IMG/VR virus record: IMGVR_UViG_3300023174_000133
Span: 18,535 to 82,534 of that record
Direction: 5' to 3' (one strand)
Source of the DNA: a virus
Length of the DNA stretch: 64,000 nt
A program made the translations under genes and the position numbers. The notes beneath the pieces are model-generated. The model saw only the letters and a list, made by a program, of their open reading frames with translations. It ran no database searches and was not told the DNA's origin. Below, piece by piece: positions 35,272 to 44,166 of the stretch (the stretch's first letter is position 1; every line of letters begins with the position of its first letter).

Positions 35272-37135
35272 CTCCAGAATTAAATTCTACACCGAGAATC
35301 TTAGATTTTCTAACATCAATTCCCGCAGGTGAAAACCAAGAATCTAAAGAAAATTTCAAATCGCTACCTGGTGCGATAGAGAACATCTTCGGATTCTGAA
35401 TAATTTCCTTATATTCTTGGTCATCGAGCGCGGCCAAACCTTTCTTGTATGATACGTCCCACTTTTCGATGTTCTTGCAAGTTGAGACCCACGCTTCGAA
35501 TTCTTGTGGAGTATAAAACCACTGTGTATCATTACCTTTTTTCGCGACGACCAATGGAGTTTGAACTCGACAAATCTTACCACCAGTCAATAGCTCTGGC
35601 CAATATCTTCCGAAGAAATTGACAAGCAATCCCGCGATCGAATCACCATCAGGGTCTGCGTCAGAGTAGATTAAGATCTTACCGTATCGTAAGTCCTTAG
35701 GTTCTTCACCGAGCTTAAGTCCAATAGCCATCAACATTTCTTTGACTTCGTTGTTCTGCATCACACGTGCAGCTGTCAGTTCAGACACGTTGATGAACTT
35801 TCCACGGAGTGGGAATGCACCCTGCGTCGTCGGGTCACGGAATTTACGAAAAGCTGAAGACGCCGAATCTCCCTCAAAGAGTGCGAGTGTACATCGATCG
35901 CGATTGAATCGAGCTTTTGCGTCGATTAGCTTAAGAACTTTCCCCTTCGCGAGGTTTTTATTAAGTTCTCGAAGTTGTTTACGCTCATCGGCCAAAGCTT
36001 TTTGCTGCGCCCAGTCGAGAATTCGTTGGACAAGTTCCGATTCCATAATCGACTTTAATGTTTTCTCACCGATTTCATACTTCGACCCGAACTCTCGAGA
36101 CTCGGTGATGAGCTTTTCCTTAGTCTGAGACGAAAACGCAGGATTGACTACGTCACACTGCACGAATACAAACAAGTGATTTCGAAGCTCGGAGGGCTTC
36201 AAGTCAACTTTATGTTTACGTTTGACCTTTTCTCGAAGCCAATCGATGACCTGATTCGCGATGTAATCTACGTGTGTTCCACCGTCTTTCGTCTCTACCG
36301 AGTTAACGAATGAAACCTGCGAAAACGAACCATTAGAGGGAGCAATTCCAATCTTCCAGCGTTCGCCTTCCTCTTCGTAAATCACGTTTTCGTCGAATAG
36401 GACGCAGTAATCCTTGAACGAAGTGAAGCTTTTTTCGACTGCATTAAAGTAAACTTTTAGTTTACCGTTGCACGCTGCGATGTCGATACAACGCTTACGC
36501 ATCATTTCTACGTGCGAATCATCGATAGTTTCCATGCCAAAGCGAGCGAGGTCAGGCTGGAAGGAAATTTCTGTATAACCGTCGCCAGGAATCTTACGAA
36601 CTTCGGCTTTTGTCCTGTCTCGCATATTATTCGTGAAGGTCTGCTCGAATTCATTCTTACCGTCGCAAGTCCGGACTTCGAAACGAGTCGAAAAGATGTT
36701 CGTAAGAGTCGAACCGACACCATTCGTACCGGCGACGAGACGTTCTTCGCTATCGTCGAAGTTCGAACCAGCCTTCAAGTTCGAAAAAATGAGCTCTGGG
36801 ACCCACTCATCGTACTCGGAATGCTTGACGACGGGAATACCACCGTTATCCCAGATGGTAACGGTCGAATTTTTCTGGTTCACCGTCACACGAATCTCGT
36901 TTAACTTTTTATTCCTGCGATGTTCATCGACGGAGTTCGAGACGATTTCATCAAAAATCTTCAGGAACGCTGGATTATACGTGACTTTATGGAGTTCAAA
37001 CTTACCCGTTTCAGGAGACAAAAAGTAGACATCGTCTTCTTTCGGTTTCGTAGACCCAATCCACATGCCAGGTCGAGCAAGTGCGTGGTCAATGTCGGAT
37101 AGTTTTTTATACTTTTCTTCAATAGACTTTGTCAT
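35231..37135 (-). CDS. Type II topoisomerase, GyrB/ParE-like ATPase subunit (T4 gp39/60-type)
   Basis: 634 residues with the GHKL ATPase (EIVSNSVDEHRR, DNGGIPV, GTNGVGSTLTN) and then the TOPRIM block (LFEGDSASSAF, DADPDGD). It hydrolyses ATP to drive strand passage with the GyrA-like subunit. Here it is a single uninterrupted gene, unlike the split T4 39/60. Probably relieves supercoiling in phage replication. Confidence 0.93.
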   Translation of the reverse strand: MTKSIEEKYKKLSDIDHALARPGMWIGSTKPKEDDVYFLSPETGKFELHKVTYNPAFLKIFDEIVSNSVDEHRRNKKLNEIRVTVNQKNSTVTIWDNGGIPVVKHSEYDEWVPELIFSNLKAGSNFDDSEERLVAGTNGVGSTLTNIFSTRFEVRTCDGKNEFEQTFTNNMRDRTKAEVRKIPGDGYTEISFQPDLARFGMETIDDSHVEMMRKRCIDIAACNGKLKVYFNAVEKSFTSFKDYCVLFDENVIYEEEGERWKIGIAPSNGSFSQVSFVNSVETKDGGTHVDYIANQVIDWLREKVKRKHKVDLKPSELRNHLFVFVQCDVVNPAFSSQTKEKLITESREFGSKYEIGEKTLKSIMESELVQRILDWAQQKALADERKQLRELNKNLAKGKVLKLIDAKARFNRDRCTLALFEGDSASSAFRKFRDPTTQGAFPLRGKFINVSELTAARVMQNNEVKEMLMAIGLKLGEEPKDLRYGKILIYSDADPDGDSIAGLLVNFFGRYWPELLTGGKICRVQTPLVVAKKGNDTQWFYTPQEFEAWVSTCKNIEKWDVSYKKGLAALDDQEYKEIIQNPKMFSIAPGSDLKFSLDSWFSPAGIDVRKSKILGVEFNSGDESAEQSDSVATD

Positions 37136-37136
37136 A

Positions 37137-37376
37137 TCAACACCCGATGATGATGGTCCTCATATTCTTATGCCAATGGCCACAAGTGTATCGTAATTCT
37201 TGAGCTTTATTTTCCTTACAGAAAATTTCTACGAACTTTCCACCGTCGTCGGAACCTTGCCGGACTCTCTCGACAGGAAAATCTTTATATAACTCAATGA
37301 TTTCTTGTGAGAGTCGCTCGGCAACTGGGTCGATTTCTTCTTCGACCTTGATACTAATCGGCTTTTGGTCTAACAA
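37137..37376 (-). CDS. Small hypothetical protein
   Basis: 79 residues from a TTG with GGAGG six nt upstream; longer frames starting further upstream lack a ribosome-binding site. Contains QEIIELYKDFPVERVRQG and a C-terminal RYTCGHWHKNMRTI with possible metal ligands. Unknown function; lies directly upstream of the topoisomerase pair. Confidence 0.6.
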   Translation of the reverse strand: MLDQKPISIKVEEEIDPVAERLSQEIIELYKDFPVERVRQGSDDGGKFVEIFCKENKAQELRYTCGHWHKNMRTIIIGC

Positions 37377-37426
37377 AAACAGCCTCCATGTAGAATATAA
37401 CACATCTTTGACGAAAAGAACATAGC

Positions 37427-38341
37427 CTAAACGATTTCTACTCGATTTTCGATCTTGTCAAGTGCCCAATCGACCTGAATGTGACGAGTCTGGCCATACC
37501 CGTCAGTGGCAACTTTCTTTGAAATAGTCCACTTATTCAACAGAATTACAATGTCTGCGAGTGAAATGTCACCACTGGATAATAACTGGTCAAGAGCTCG
37601 CATCATCATTTGTTTACGTGTGTGTTCTGCGTTAAAAATACTCGGCCATTCATCATTTTTAACGCGAGCGACCCATTCGATAAGTAAGTCTTTCGAGGCA
37701 TGTGTAATCGCATTGTAATTACGATGCATCAAATATTTCGCAAGACGGCGACCAAGGAATGGCGTCGAGCTTTTGTTAATCTCTATCACCTTAAATTCTT
37801 GAAGTTCAAACCATTTTTTAGGAAATACGATTCTCTCCCCGTCGAAACCAACCATACAATTCACCAGGTCGAAGTCGGAAATCGTATCGATAAGAGTGCG
37901 CTTAAACCCGTCAGGTGGATTCGTTACATACTGAATTTTGACCTCGTTAATGCGATTTTCGTCGATGTTAGTCGAAGTGGCATAATTACGAGTAAGTCTA
38001 TTCGGACGCAGGAGCCAGTCGGTCGCGAAACGACCAGTCGTGTTAAATTTAGGAGACCTAAAATTCGCTGTAGCATCTTCGTTCGCGTTCTTGGCAGAAA
38101 CAGCGTCAGGGAAAAAGATATCGATATCGCCAGGAAAATCGACGTCTCGACGGCGTTCAGGCCAGATGTAATCTACGATTGATTCACCTGCCAGGATGGT
38201 CCTCGCAAATCCCCCGGCAATCCAACCTCCGTTTCTAATCCCGATAGAAACAGTTTGGTCTGTGATAATGTGGTAAAAAAGCCCAAACTCTTCAGGTCTA
38301 ATGAATTCTGACAGAGGACGACTAACAAATTCGAGTGTCAT
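37427..38341 (-). CDS. Polymerase-beta-like nucleotidyltransferase domain protein
   Basis: 304 residues from ATG at 38341 behind GGAGAAA. IAGGFARTIL followed by GDIDIFFPDA fits the G-G...DxD motif of pol-beta-like nucleotidyltransferases. The remainder is unrecognised, with a C-terminal helical region. The substrate could be a nucleotide or tRNA end but nothing is shown. Not homologous to the HxGH-type enzyme at 27.9 kb. Confidence 0.68.
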   Translation of the reverse strand: MTLEFVSRPLSEFIRPEEFGLFYHIITDQTVSIGIRNGGWIAGGFARTILAGESIVDYIWPERRRDVDFPGDIDIFFPDAVSAKNANEDATANFRSPKFNTTGRFATDWLLRPNRLTRNYATSTNIDENRINEVKIQYVTNPPDGFKRTLIDTISDFDLVNCMVGFDGERIVFPKKWFELQEFKVIEINKSSTPFLGRRLAKYLMHRNYNAITHASKDLLIEWVARVKNDEWPSIFNAEHTRKQMMMRALDQLLSSGDISLADIVILLNKWTISKKVATDGYGQTRHIQVDWALDKIENRVEIV

Positions 38342-38433
38342 TTTTTCTCCACAGCCCAAATTTAATGTAACATCATTTTTATTCTTTGGACATAGCGAAA
38401 GAGCGAAATACTTAGATATTATTGGGAGTTAAA

Positions 38434-38979
38434 ATGATTGAAACCTTACGAGCATTGATTAGAGAATGCGTTTTGGAAGAAGCACGAACGCTTATGGGAA
38501 TAGATTTAACGGACTTATCTCTTAGCGAAATCGATGAGCTTGAATTATACCTAAGCGGTAACATTTCGCTTGATGATATCGAAAGCCCTATCGTTAAAAG
38601 AAGAGTTACTGGGATGCAGGCCAAGAATCAAAGAAAACAACCCGATGTTTTCGTGAGAAGAAGACAAGGTGATGATAAAGACGTCGTCGTCAAAAGAAAA
38701 GAGCCCGGTAATCAACCAAGTCTCATTACGAAACCCAACATAGCCAAACCGCCACCGCCAATGAATAGACTAATAAATGGTCAAACGATGGGGAAAAGAG
38801 AGCACACCGTAGACCTCGGAATGATGAACATAACGAATGATTATGGCGACCGTCTTAGAATACGTCACAAAGAAAGACAACAAGCTCCAGGATACTGGAT
38901 ATGGGATACAAATCTACGCGACGAAAAGGGTAAGGTCGGCGATTGGGTTTGGGTGCCAGGAAAGACTTACGGAAAGTAA
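38434..38979 (+). CDS. Tagged basic protein
   Basis: 181 residues on the plus strand from ATG at 38434 (GGGAG upstream). The N-terminus MIETLRALIRECVLEEARTL carries the tag. A basic central region (KNQRKQPDVFVRRRQG, Pro-rich) may bind nucleic acid, and a C-terminal GYWIWDTNLRDEKGK looks beta-rich. Function unknown. Confidence 0.75.
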   Translation: MIETLRALIRECVLEEARTLMGIDLTDLSLSEIDELELYLSGNISLDDIESPIVKRRVTGMQAKNQRKQPDVFVRRRQGDDKDVVVKRKEPGNQPSLITKPNIAKPPPPMNRLINGQTMGKREHTVDLGMMNITNDYGDRLRIRHKERQQAPGYWIWDTNLRDEKGKVGDWVWVPGKTYGK

Positions 38980-38984
38980 TTCGT

Positions 38985-39410
38985 TTACGCGTGACAGCCG
39001 ATTTTAACGAATCGGCCATCTCTAAGTCCGTAAGTATTCACGCAGCAACATCCATATGATCCTCCCTCCCCCATCCACGAGGGTTCGTCATCATCCGGAA
39101 GAATAGACAACCAGTCCTCATCGCCACCATTCGTCGATAACGCCCTGAGCTCGCCTGGGGCGTCGTAAAACTTCCAGGTAATGATTGAATTTCCTTGTTG
39201 TTCAATGGTTGGAACGGGTGGACCAGACCAACACCACTCGTCAAATTCCGAGATGTATTCCGTGCTTTTATGGTCTGGGTAGTGACGAAATTCGCTCTTA
39301 CCATCAGCCAAATAATACATATAGACCCTGTCGTACCTTACACCCGCGCGCCAGGCGATGATACAACCGCTCGCAGATTCGTCGGGTTCAATCTCGTTCC
39401 AATCATACAT
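38985..39410 (-). CDS. Hypothetical protein
   Basis: 141 residues. Acidic, Trp-rich and beta-rich (WCWSGPPVPT, EDWLSILPDDDEPSW) with a C-terminal Cys-rich GGSYGCCCVNTYG. No domain recognised. Its 5' end lies just inside the neighbouring small gene. Confidence 0.6.
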   Translation of the reverse strand: MYDWNEIEPDESASGCIIAWRAGVRYDRVYMYYLADGKSEFRHYPDHKSTEYISEFDEWCWSGPPVPTIEQQGNSIITWKFYDAPGELRALSTNGGDEDWLSILPDDDEPSWMGEGGSYGCCCVNTYGLRDGRFVKIGCHA

Positions 39411-39567
39411 CTTCTTTTCCTCGCCAGAATTCTGTCTCTAACCTACACAAAGGACAAGGATATTCAAGTGAACATTCTCGTTCAATGTAATCATTAGTGT
39501 AAGTCAATCTAACAAGATCTCTAATGATTTCGAGTAAAACCTGAAATTTATTCAATAACTTGGACAT
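39403..39567 (-). CDS. Small protein with CxxC
   Basis: 54 residues from ATG at 39567. Helical N-terminal part then YPCPLCRLE, a half zinc-ribbon. Overlaps both neighbours. Ribosome-binding site is weak, so moderate confidence. Confidence 0.52.
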   Translation of the reverse strand: MSKLLNKFQVLLEIIRDLVRLTYTNDYIERECSLEYPCPLCRLETEFWRGKEDV

Positions 39568-39817
39568 ATGATCGCCGAATCCAACCTTGCCCTTCACCAG
39601 GAACGATGACCTTCACCCACCATTCACCACGGGCGAATGCCGTATCGACGAGCAAGGACGACAAACCAGCCTTAAATTTAGGTCCTCGAGGTCGCCAATC
39701 AGCTGGGTCAACATCGTCTGATGGCACTTTGTTGAAGGTTGTGTAAGAACCATCAACCATTCGAAGCCTAACGAGGTCGCCCTGTTGCAAATCACATGGA
39801 ATATCACTTGAATTCAC
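39548..39817 (-). CDS. Small SH3-like protein
   Basis: 89 residues, GTG start behind GGAGAAGAAACC. LQQGDLVRLRMVDGS, GEWWVKVIVPGEGQGWI and RRSYVQVIE follow the barrel pattern. First of a run of small SH3-like genes at 39.5-41.1 kb. Confidence 0.68.
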   Translation of the reverse strand: MNSSDIPCDLQQGDLVRLRMVDGSYTTFNKVPSDDVDPADWRPRGPKFKAGLSSLLVDTAFARGEWWVKVIVPGEGQGWIRRSYVQVIE

Positions 39818-39831
39818 GGTTTCTTCTCCTT

Positions 39832-40101
39832 CTACATCTTGTAAAAATGCCACAACGTCCCCCAAAAAGTCTTAAGCTCGCCATTTAACATGACAGTAAC
39901 ATCGACAGCATCGCTTACACTCGCTTTCGATTTCGGGTGTTCAACCCCAGTAACGATACAAGGTCCATGAAAAGTATGCTCGGCACCAGTCGAATGGGTC
40001 GATAAAATAAATGGGTTGTGTATGAAAACTAAATCCCCTTCTTTCAATTTGTTAGCAGGAATCATCTTATTCGAATCTTTCGTTACGTCAAAGTTGAACA
40101 T
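39832..40101 (-). CDS. Small SH3-like protein
   Basis: 89 residues, ATG with GAGG upstream. LKEGDLVFIHNPF, GPCIVTGVEHP and DVTVMLNGELKTFWG fit the same fold. Unknown role. Confidence 0.68.
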   Translation of the reverse strand: MFNFDVTKDSNKMIPANKLKEGDLVFIHNPFILSTHSTGAEHTFHGPCIVTGVEHPKSKASVSDAVDVTVMLNGELKTFWGTLWHFYKM

Positions 40102-40319
40102 CGTTCTACCTCATCATCGAAATACTCTCTGATTATACCATCACCGAACATAATTGATACAACGTATATGGGTTCTCTTGAAACCCGTCCAGCGTCTCTC
40201 ACACTTTTCAATTCGTGGTCATTCGCGTTAACTACGTTCCAAACAATTCCTGTATTAGGACAATTTAGATCGTCAAAATAATCGTGTTTGATGACTACAA
40301 GTTCACCGATGCTAAACAT
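40083..40319 (-). CDS. Small SH3-like protein
   Basis: 78 residues. MFSIGELVVIKHDYF, TGIVWNVVNAN and IYVVSIMFGDGIIREYF match the family. Overlaps the upstream small gene by 8 nt. Confidence 0.68.
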   Translation of the reverse strand: MFSIGELVVIKHDYFDDLNCPNTGIVWNVVNANDHELKSVRDAGRVSREPIYVVSIMFGDGIIREYFDDEVERCSTLT

Positions 40320-40491
40320 GGAAACGTCGCAAATTCGACAGTTTATACCAGCGACACTCGCCGTCGGGTGTCATAACTTTCCACATTCCATCTAAAAAAG
40401 TATCATGACGTAAAACAATACAAGTCGTCCCGTCGCTATCAGAAAATCCACCAGTATCGATCTTCGCCAAGTCTCCCGTTTTGATTGTCAT
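40312..40491 (-). CDS. Small SH3-like protein
   Basis: 59 residues, a short gene with GAGGTAG before its ATG. MTIKTGDLAKIDTGGFSDSD, TTCIVLRHD, MWKVMTPDGECRWY. The promoter at 40509 lies just upstream. Confidence 0.68.
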   Translation of the reverse strand: MTIKTGDLAKIDTGGFSDSDGTTCIVLRHDTFLDGMWKVMTPDGECRWYKLSNLRRFHV

Positions 40492-40508
40492 TTCTACCTC
40501 ACAAGAAC

Positions 40509-40537
40509 AATATAACCTGTATCAAACATCTTTGACA
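40509..40537 (-). promoter_or_regulatory. TGTCAA-N17-TATATT promoter
   Basis: -10 at 40509-40514, -35 at 40532-40537. Faces the SH3-like genes at 40.1-40.5 kb. Confidence 0.7.
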
Positions 40538-40830
40538 TAGCAATCTTTGCCTCTATACCAAGTTTTTCCAGTCCTAATTTTTTTATAGACCGGTTCTACG
40601 GCATACTCGCCCCACCCCTCGGTTACGATTCCGTTGGGTAGTAAGAGTTTCATTTCATATCCACTATACTCAGGAATGTCTATCCACTCGAAATCGATAA
40701 CGACACCACACGTATCGTAAGGAATCTGATTGTCGTGTTGATCTGTCCAGCATCCATTAGAATACGGACTTTCAGTTTTATAAAATTTCATAATGTCTCC
40801 AATAGAGACTTTTTTCGGGTTCTTTTTCAC
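40522..40830 (-). CDS. Small SH3-like protein
   Basis: 102 residues from a GTG overlapping the upstream stop as GTGA. KKVSIGDIMKFYKTES, TCGVVIDFEWIDI and YEMKLLLPNGIVTEGW follow the barrel pattern with longer loops. Overlaps the promoter just downstream of it. Confidence 0.66.
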   Translation of the reverse strand: MKKNPKKVSIGDIMKFYKTESPYSNGCWTDQHDNQIPYDTCGVVIDFEWIDIPEYSGYEMKLLLPNGIVTEGWGEYAVEPVYKKIRTGKTWYRGKDCYVKDV

Positions 40831-41057
40831 GCAGTTTCCCAAGGAATCAGCGTATTCCAGCCGCATACAACGTACTCAATTTTTTCGCCTATTAAAACGA
40901 CATAATACCACATGTTCGTATTTTTTATGTTCGAAGAAAAATCGTACTTATCTGTGTGTTCTGCGGGTATTAATGGTCCATCGAGTAATACATACGGGCC
41001 CATTTTAGAACCATGTTGGTCTATCATCCCAACTAATTCGCCTTGCTTAAGAGTCAT
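40827..41057 (-). CDS. Small SH3-like protein
   Basis: 76 residues. MTLKQGELVGMIDQHG, MWYYVVLIGEKIEYVVCGW. Ribosome-binding site is weak; probably coupled to the membrane gene upstream. Confidence 0.64.
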   Translation of the reverse strand: MTLKQGELVGMIDQHGSKMGPYVLLDGPLIPAEHTDKYDFSSNIKNTNMWYYVVLIGEKIEYVVCGWNTLIPWETA

Positions 41058-41066
41058 ACAATCATT

Positions 41067-41288
41067 TTATTCTTCTGTAGACGTTTTTTCACGATTCAAG
41101 TAGTCGTAAAATTCGAAGGCCAACCAAGTGAAAGTAAACAATTCGATAGCAACAGGCCAGATCGCGAACCAGTAAAACGTTTCGTTTTTGTCCTTGTCTT
41201 CGCTAAAGTCTTCACTCGGGTAAGCCATCCGAAAGCGAGTGAAAAGATAGAACCAGGCGTAAAAACAGAAAAGGTGAAACATCAGCAT
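41067..41288 (-). CDS. Small two-helix membrane protein
   Basis: 73 residues with hydrophobic segments LMFHLFCFYAWFYLF and WFAIWPVAIELFTFTWLAF. ATG behind AGGAGAACG. Unknown; the promoter at 41319 drives this and the following genes. Confidence 0.66.
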   Translation of the reverse strand: MLMFHLFCFYAWFYLFTRFRMAYPSEDFSEDKDKNETFYWFAIWPVAIELFTFTWLAFEFYDYLNREKTSTEE

Positions 41289-41318
41289 CTTTCGTTCTCC
41301 TACGCTTTATCTTTAAAT

Positions 41319-41347
41319 AATATAACCCGTTGATCTTAAGCGTGACA
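41319..41347 (-). promoter_or_regulatory. TGTCAC-N17-TATATT promoter
   Basis: -10 at 41319-41324, -35 at 41342-41347. Confidence 0.65.
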
Positions 41348-41447
41348 TGTCATTCTGCATTTATTTTTAAATAAATTTTGAAATTTAGTGAAGATTGCGA
41401 ATATCTATATTTAATCGTAAGATAAACTAATAAAGGTAGAAATCAAA

Positions 41448-41825
41448 ATGAAAGATAAATGCTATTTTTATAGAGCCGTAGTATTGAAAGTCACAGACGG
41501 AGACACGATCATGGCCGACATAGACGTCGGATTCGGATTCAAAATGTCGAAGGCCCACGTCAGACTCGATGGAATAGATGCCGGCGAAGTGCACTCTAAA
41601 GACGAAGAAATAAAAAATAAAGGTCTGGCCGCAAAAGACTGGTTAGACAAGCAAATCATGGGTAAAGAAATCTACGTACAGTCAGGTGGATTCGACAAAT
41701 ATGGAAGAGTGTTAGCGAAAATCTACACGTTAGATGGATTGTGCTGTAACGAAGAGCTAATCAAATCCGGACTTGCTTTAGCATATGACGGCGGCACGAA
41801 GCATCAGGAATTGCTCAAGGGATAA
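41448..41825 (+). CDS. Staphylococcal nuclease-like thermonuclease
   Basis: 125 residues. VTDGDTIMADID, VRLDGIDAGEVH and DKYGRVLAKI are the conserved blocks of the SNase/OB fold, including the catalytic Arg/Glu positions. There is no signal peptide, so it is an intracellular or virion nuclease. It cuts DNA or RNA with Ca2+. Plus strand, converging on the next minus-strand gene. Confidence 0.88.
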   Translation: MKDKCYFYRAVVLKVTDGDTIMADIDVGFGFKMSKAHVRLDGIDAGEVHSKDEEIKNKGLAAKDWLDKQIMGKEIYVQSGGFDKYGRVLAKIYTLDGLCCNEELIKSGLALAYDGGTKHQELLKG

Positions 41826-42018
41826 ATTTTTTAAACTGGAATTCGGCCAGTGACCAAATTTGTCCGTCGGAACAGAGCACTCTCCATTCGTTACCACCGC
41901 TATCGTCATCGCGTATAGTCGTCATTTCCAGTAACAAACCGACCTGCTTTACACCTGGTGGCCTGGCGAGAGGAAATGCGAGTATAAGCTCTCCTGGTTT
42001 ATAGATATCGTCACTCAT
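41815..42018 (-). CDS. Small SH3-like protein
   Basis: 67 residues. YKPGELILAFPLARP, QVGLLLEMTTIRD, EWRVLCSDGQIWSLAEFQ. Same barrel pattern as above; overlaps its neighbours by 8-11 nt. Confidence 0.66.
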   Translation of the reverse strand: MSDDIYKPGELILAFPLARPPGVKQVGLLLEMTTIRDDDSGGNEWRVLCSDGQIWSLAEFQFKKFIP

Positions 42019-42403
42019 TCAACTTGGCTAATAGATTCATGGGGACGGGAGACGTAAGACCATCTCCCCACATGACGATAGCCTCAGGAATGTATTCGTA
42101 TTTAACAACCCACTCGCCTTTTTTCTTCGAAAAACGAACAGAAGATTCATGTCGTGCCCAGTGAGCGTCGATAACGATTCCCTGTTCGAAGTCTATTTCG
42201 AGTGATCCATTTTTGTATCGAAGTCTCGTAACCAAATCGCCAGGTGCAAGAGTCTTCTCATGCGTCTGGTGTGGTGGATATTCATCGATGGGAAGATATT
42301 CACGCGAAGTATCGAAACCATGGCGATTAAGGCTTTCATCAGCCATAGCCATTGATTTCGTTTTTCGTCGCCTAAGCTTGCTATCGATGTTTTTAGTAGT
42401 CAT
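42011..42403 (-). CDS. Protein with C-terminal SH3-like domain
   Basis: 130 residues: a basic N-terminal tail (KLRRRKTKSMAM) followed by APGDLVTRLRYKNG, GIVIDAHWARH and AIVMWGDGLTSPV. An SH3-like domain with an added basic extension, possibly nucleic-acid binding. Confidence 0.64.
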   Translation of the reverse strand: MTTKNIDSKLRRRKTKSMAMADESLNRHGFDTSREYLPIDEYPPHQTHEKTLAPGDLVTRLRYKNGSLEIDFEQGIVIDAHWARHESSVRFSKKKGEWVVKYEYIPEAIVMWGDGLTSPVPMNLLAKLNE

Positions 42404-42409
42404 AAAAAC

Positions 42410-42727
42410 CTATAGCTTTGAGACCATCTCGGCAATTTTTTGAATGTTATTAGTTGCCATGGAATCCACAACAGCACCACTTCGCATCGTCATAATAAAC
42501 GGTACAGCCTGGATATTGTGTTGCTGCGTGATTTCCATGTTCTTCTCGATATCCATCCAGAACGCTGTCACCTTATGTTCTTTCGCGATAGCTGGTATCT
42601 TCGGCTTTACCATCTTGCAAGGACCACACCATGAAGCAGTGAAAATAATTACACACTTTTCTGCGTTCAAAGTAAGATAGTCATAATCACTCGTAGTAAG
42701 TTCCTTAAAGTCGATGTCTTCCCACAT
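42410..42727 (-). CDS. Thioredoxin
   Basis: 105 residues from the ATG with GGAG nine nt upstream; ATGs further upstream fit the ribosome-binding site less well. FTASWCGPCKMV holds the redox CGPC and VPFIMTMRSG the cis-Pro loop. It would reduce disulfides or serve as a cofactor for phage ribonucleotide reductase or polymerase. No signal peptide. Confidence 0.92.
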   Translation of the reverse strand: MWEDIDFKELTTSDYDYLTLNAEKCVIIFTASWCGPCKMVKPKIPAIAKEHKVTAFWMDIEKNMEITQQHNIQAVPFIMTMRSGAVVDSMATNNIQKIAEMVSKL

Positions 42728-42740
42728 TCGATTCTCCATA

Positions 42741-43664
42741 CTATGCAACAATTTTAACGTGTTGCTTTGAAATGTATTGAATTACTGCGAGTTCTTTCAT
42801 TTTCGCCTCGATGTCGCAATCGAAAGACAGGCCATAGTCATTAACAGGTCCATCAACAAAATCAGAATGCGCCTGCGGGATGACATCTTTGCCTTCACGA
42901 AGTGATGCAGATTCGCTGTAGTGCGTCAACTGCCGAACACCTGCAGGCCAAGTAGACGCTGCAAGTCGGAGTTCTTCTTCCTCGTTCATTCCTTCGCTCT
43001 TTCGAAATTTTGCATGGTGGAAATCGTGCACGATGGGAATTCCAACACGCTTGTGAATCATCTCATAGAGGTCGAGAGTCGAAAAGAGAGATTCTTTGTC
43101 GTCGTTTTCAACGGTGAGTCGAGTCTTGACGCAGTCAGGAAGTCGTTCGAAATTTTTACAAAAGCGTTCAGCTGCAGACGTTCGATCACCATGGGCACCA
43201 CCGGCGTGAATGTTAATCAATGCTTCCGGACTACGGGGAAGACCGATGTAATCCATGATTTTACCGTGGATAGTCAGGTCTTTGATACAATTGAGAACAA
43301 CATGCTCGTGTGGCGAAGTAAGACAATTAAACTGGCCTGGATGGAACGTGAGACGCTGATTAGAACGTTTCGCGATTTCACCAACTTCACGAAGCACCTC
43401 ACTGATTTCTTGCCAATCTGGGAGCGACTCCATCTCGTATTCAGATGCCCACGGGAAGAGGTCTGAAGTCATGCGATATACTTCGAAACCGTTCTTCGCA
43501 TTCCATTCCACAATCCCGCGAAGGATTTTTACATTTTCGAGCGAGAGCTTCGAAGCGTGCGGCAAGCCTTTCTCAAGCCAGGTGCGCTTGATCATAGACC
43601 GAAAGCCGCCCTGCTTTCCGAGGGTAACGTTAAGACACGCATAACCGAAACGAACGTGAGACAA
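42741..43664 (-). CDS. uvsE: UV-damage endonuclease
   Basis: 307 residues from a TTG with AGGAGG five nt upstream; a longer ATG form has no ribosome-binding site. RFGYACLNVTL, LTFHPGQFN, NIHAGGAHGDR, VENDDK and VHDFHHAKF are typical of the UVDE/UvsE TIM-barrel. It nicks 5' to UV photoproducts using metal ions and belongs to a phage repair set with the ligase and helicase. Confidence 0.93.
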   Translation of the reverse strand: MSHVRFGYACLNVTLGKQGGFRSMIKRTWLEKGLPHASKLSLENVKILRGIVEWNAKNGFEVYRMTSDLFPWASEYEMESLPDWQEISEVLREVGEIAKRSNQRLTFHPGQFNCLTSPHEHVVLNCIKDLTIHGKIMDYIGLPRSPEALINIHAGGAHGDRTSAAERFCKNFERLPDCVKTRLTVENDDKESLFSTLDLYEMIHKRVGIPIVHDFHHAKFRKSEGMNEEEELRLAASTWPAGVRQLTHYSESASLREGKDVIPQAHSDFVDGPVNDYGLSFDCDIEAKMKELAVIQYISKQHVKIVA

Positions 43665-43713
43665 TCGAACCTCCTGTTCTACTAATAACATGTTTTACGA
43701 TAAAAGGGAAACG

Positions 43714-43875
43714 CTATTCGCAATCTTTTTCAATTTCTTTTTCTAATCGTCGAAGAAGAATAAGACAAAAAACACCAAAAATAGTGCAAAAAGATACAAA
43801 AGAAAATGCTCCCTCTCGGGTAAACAAGACCCACAATAATAAGTTAGTTAGCAACGTTATTATCGAATAGAGCAA
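43714..43875 (-). CDS. Small two-helix membrane protein (possible holin)
   Basis: 53 residues from TTG with GGGGGTGG upstream. Two transmembrane helices (LLYSIITLLTNLLLWVLF and SFVSFCTIFGVFCLILL) and a charged tail. It is divergent to the other holin-like gene and near a lysozyme-like gene, so a lysis role is plausible. Confidence 0.58.
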   Translation of the reverse strand: MLYSIITLLTNLLLWVLFTREGAFSFVSFCTIFGVFCLILLRRLEKEIEKDCE

Positions 43876-43920
43876 GGGATTCCACCCCCTATTCGATACA
43901 TAGTATGTGAGAGGGTGAAA

Positions 43921-44166
43921 ATGAGCGTCGCAAACGAAATAGAGAAAGCACCACTTCAATCGAAGAAGTTTATAGCCTATGTCTTGTCAAATATGACTTT
44001 GAAAGCTCTCATTTTCTATATGACATATAAAAATGAAGGAGATATAGTCATTATGACAAGTCTCACAGCTTCAACATTTTTAGATATAGGCTACATTCTT
44101 GGGCAGGCCGCGCTGGATCGATATGTTAGAGTAGCATCGATATCAAGGCCAAAACCCAAGCCTTAG
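43921..44166 (+). CDS. Holin-like membrane protein
   Basis: 81 residues, ATG after GAGAGGGTGAAA. Two hydrophobic segments (FIAYVLSNMTLKALIFYMTY and MTSLTASTFLDIGYILGQAA) with a basic end. Matches the shape of small class II holins or membrane regulators. It overlaps the end of the chitosanase-like gene on the opposite strand, supporting a lysis module. Confidence 0.6.
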   Translation: MSVANEIEKAPLQSKKFIAYVLSNMTLKALIFYMTYKNEGDIVIMTSLTASTFLDIGYILGQAALDRYVRVASISRPKPKP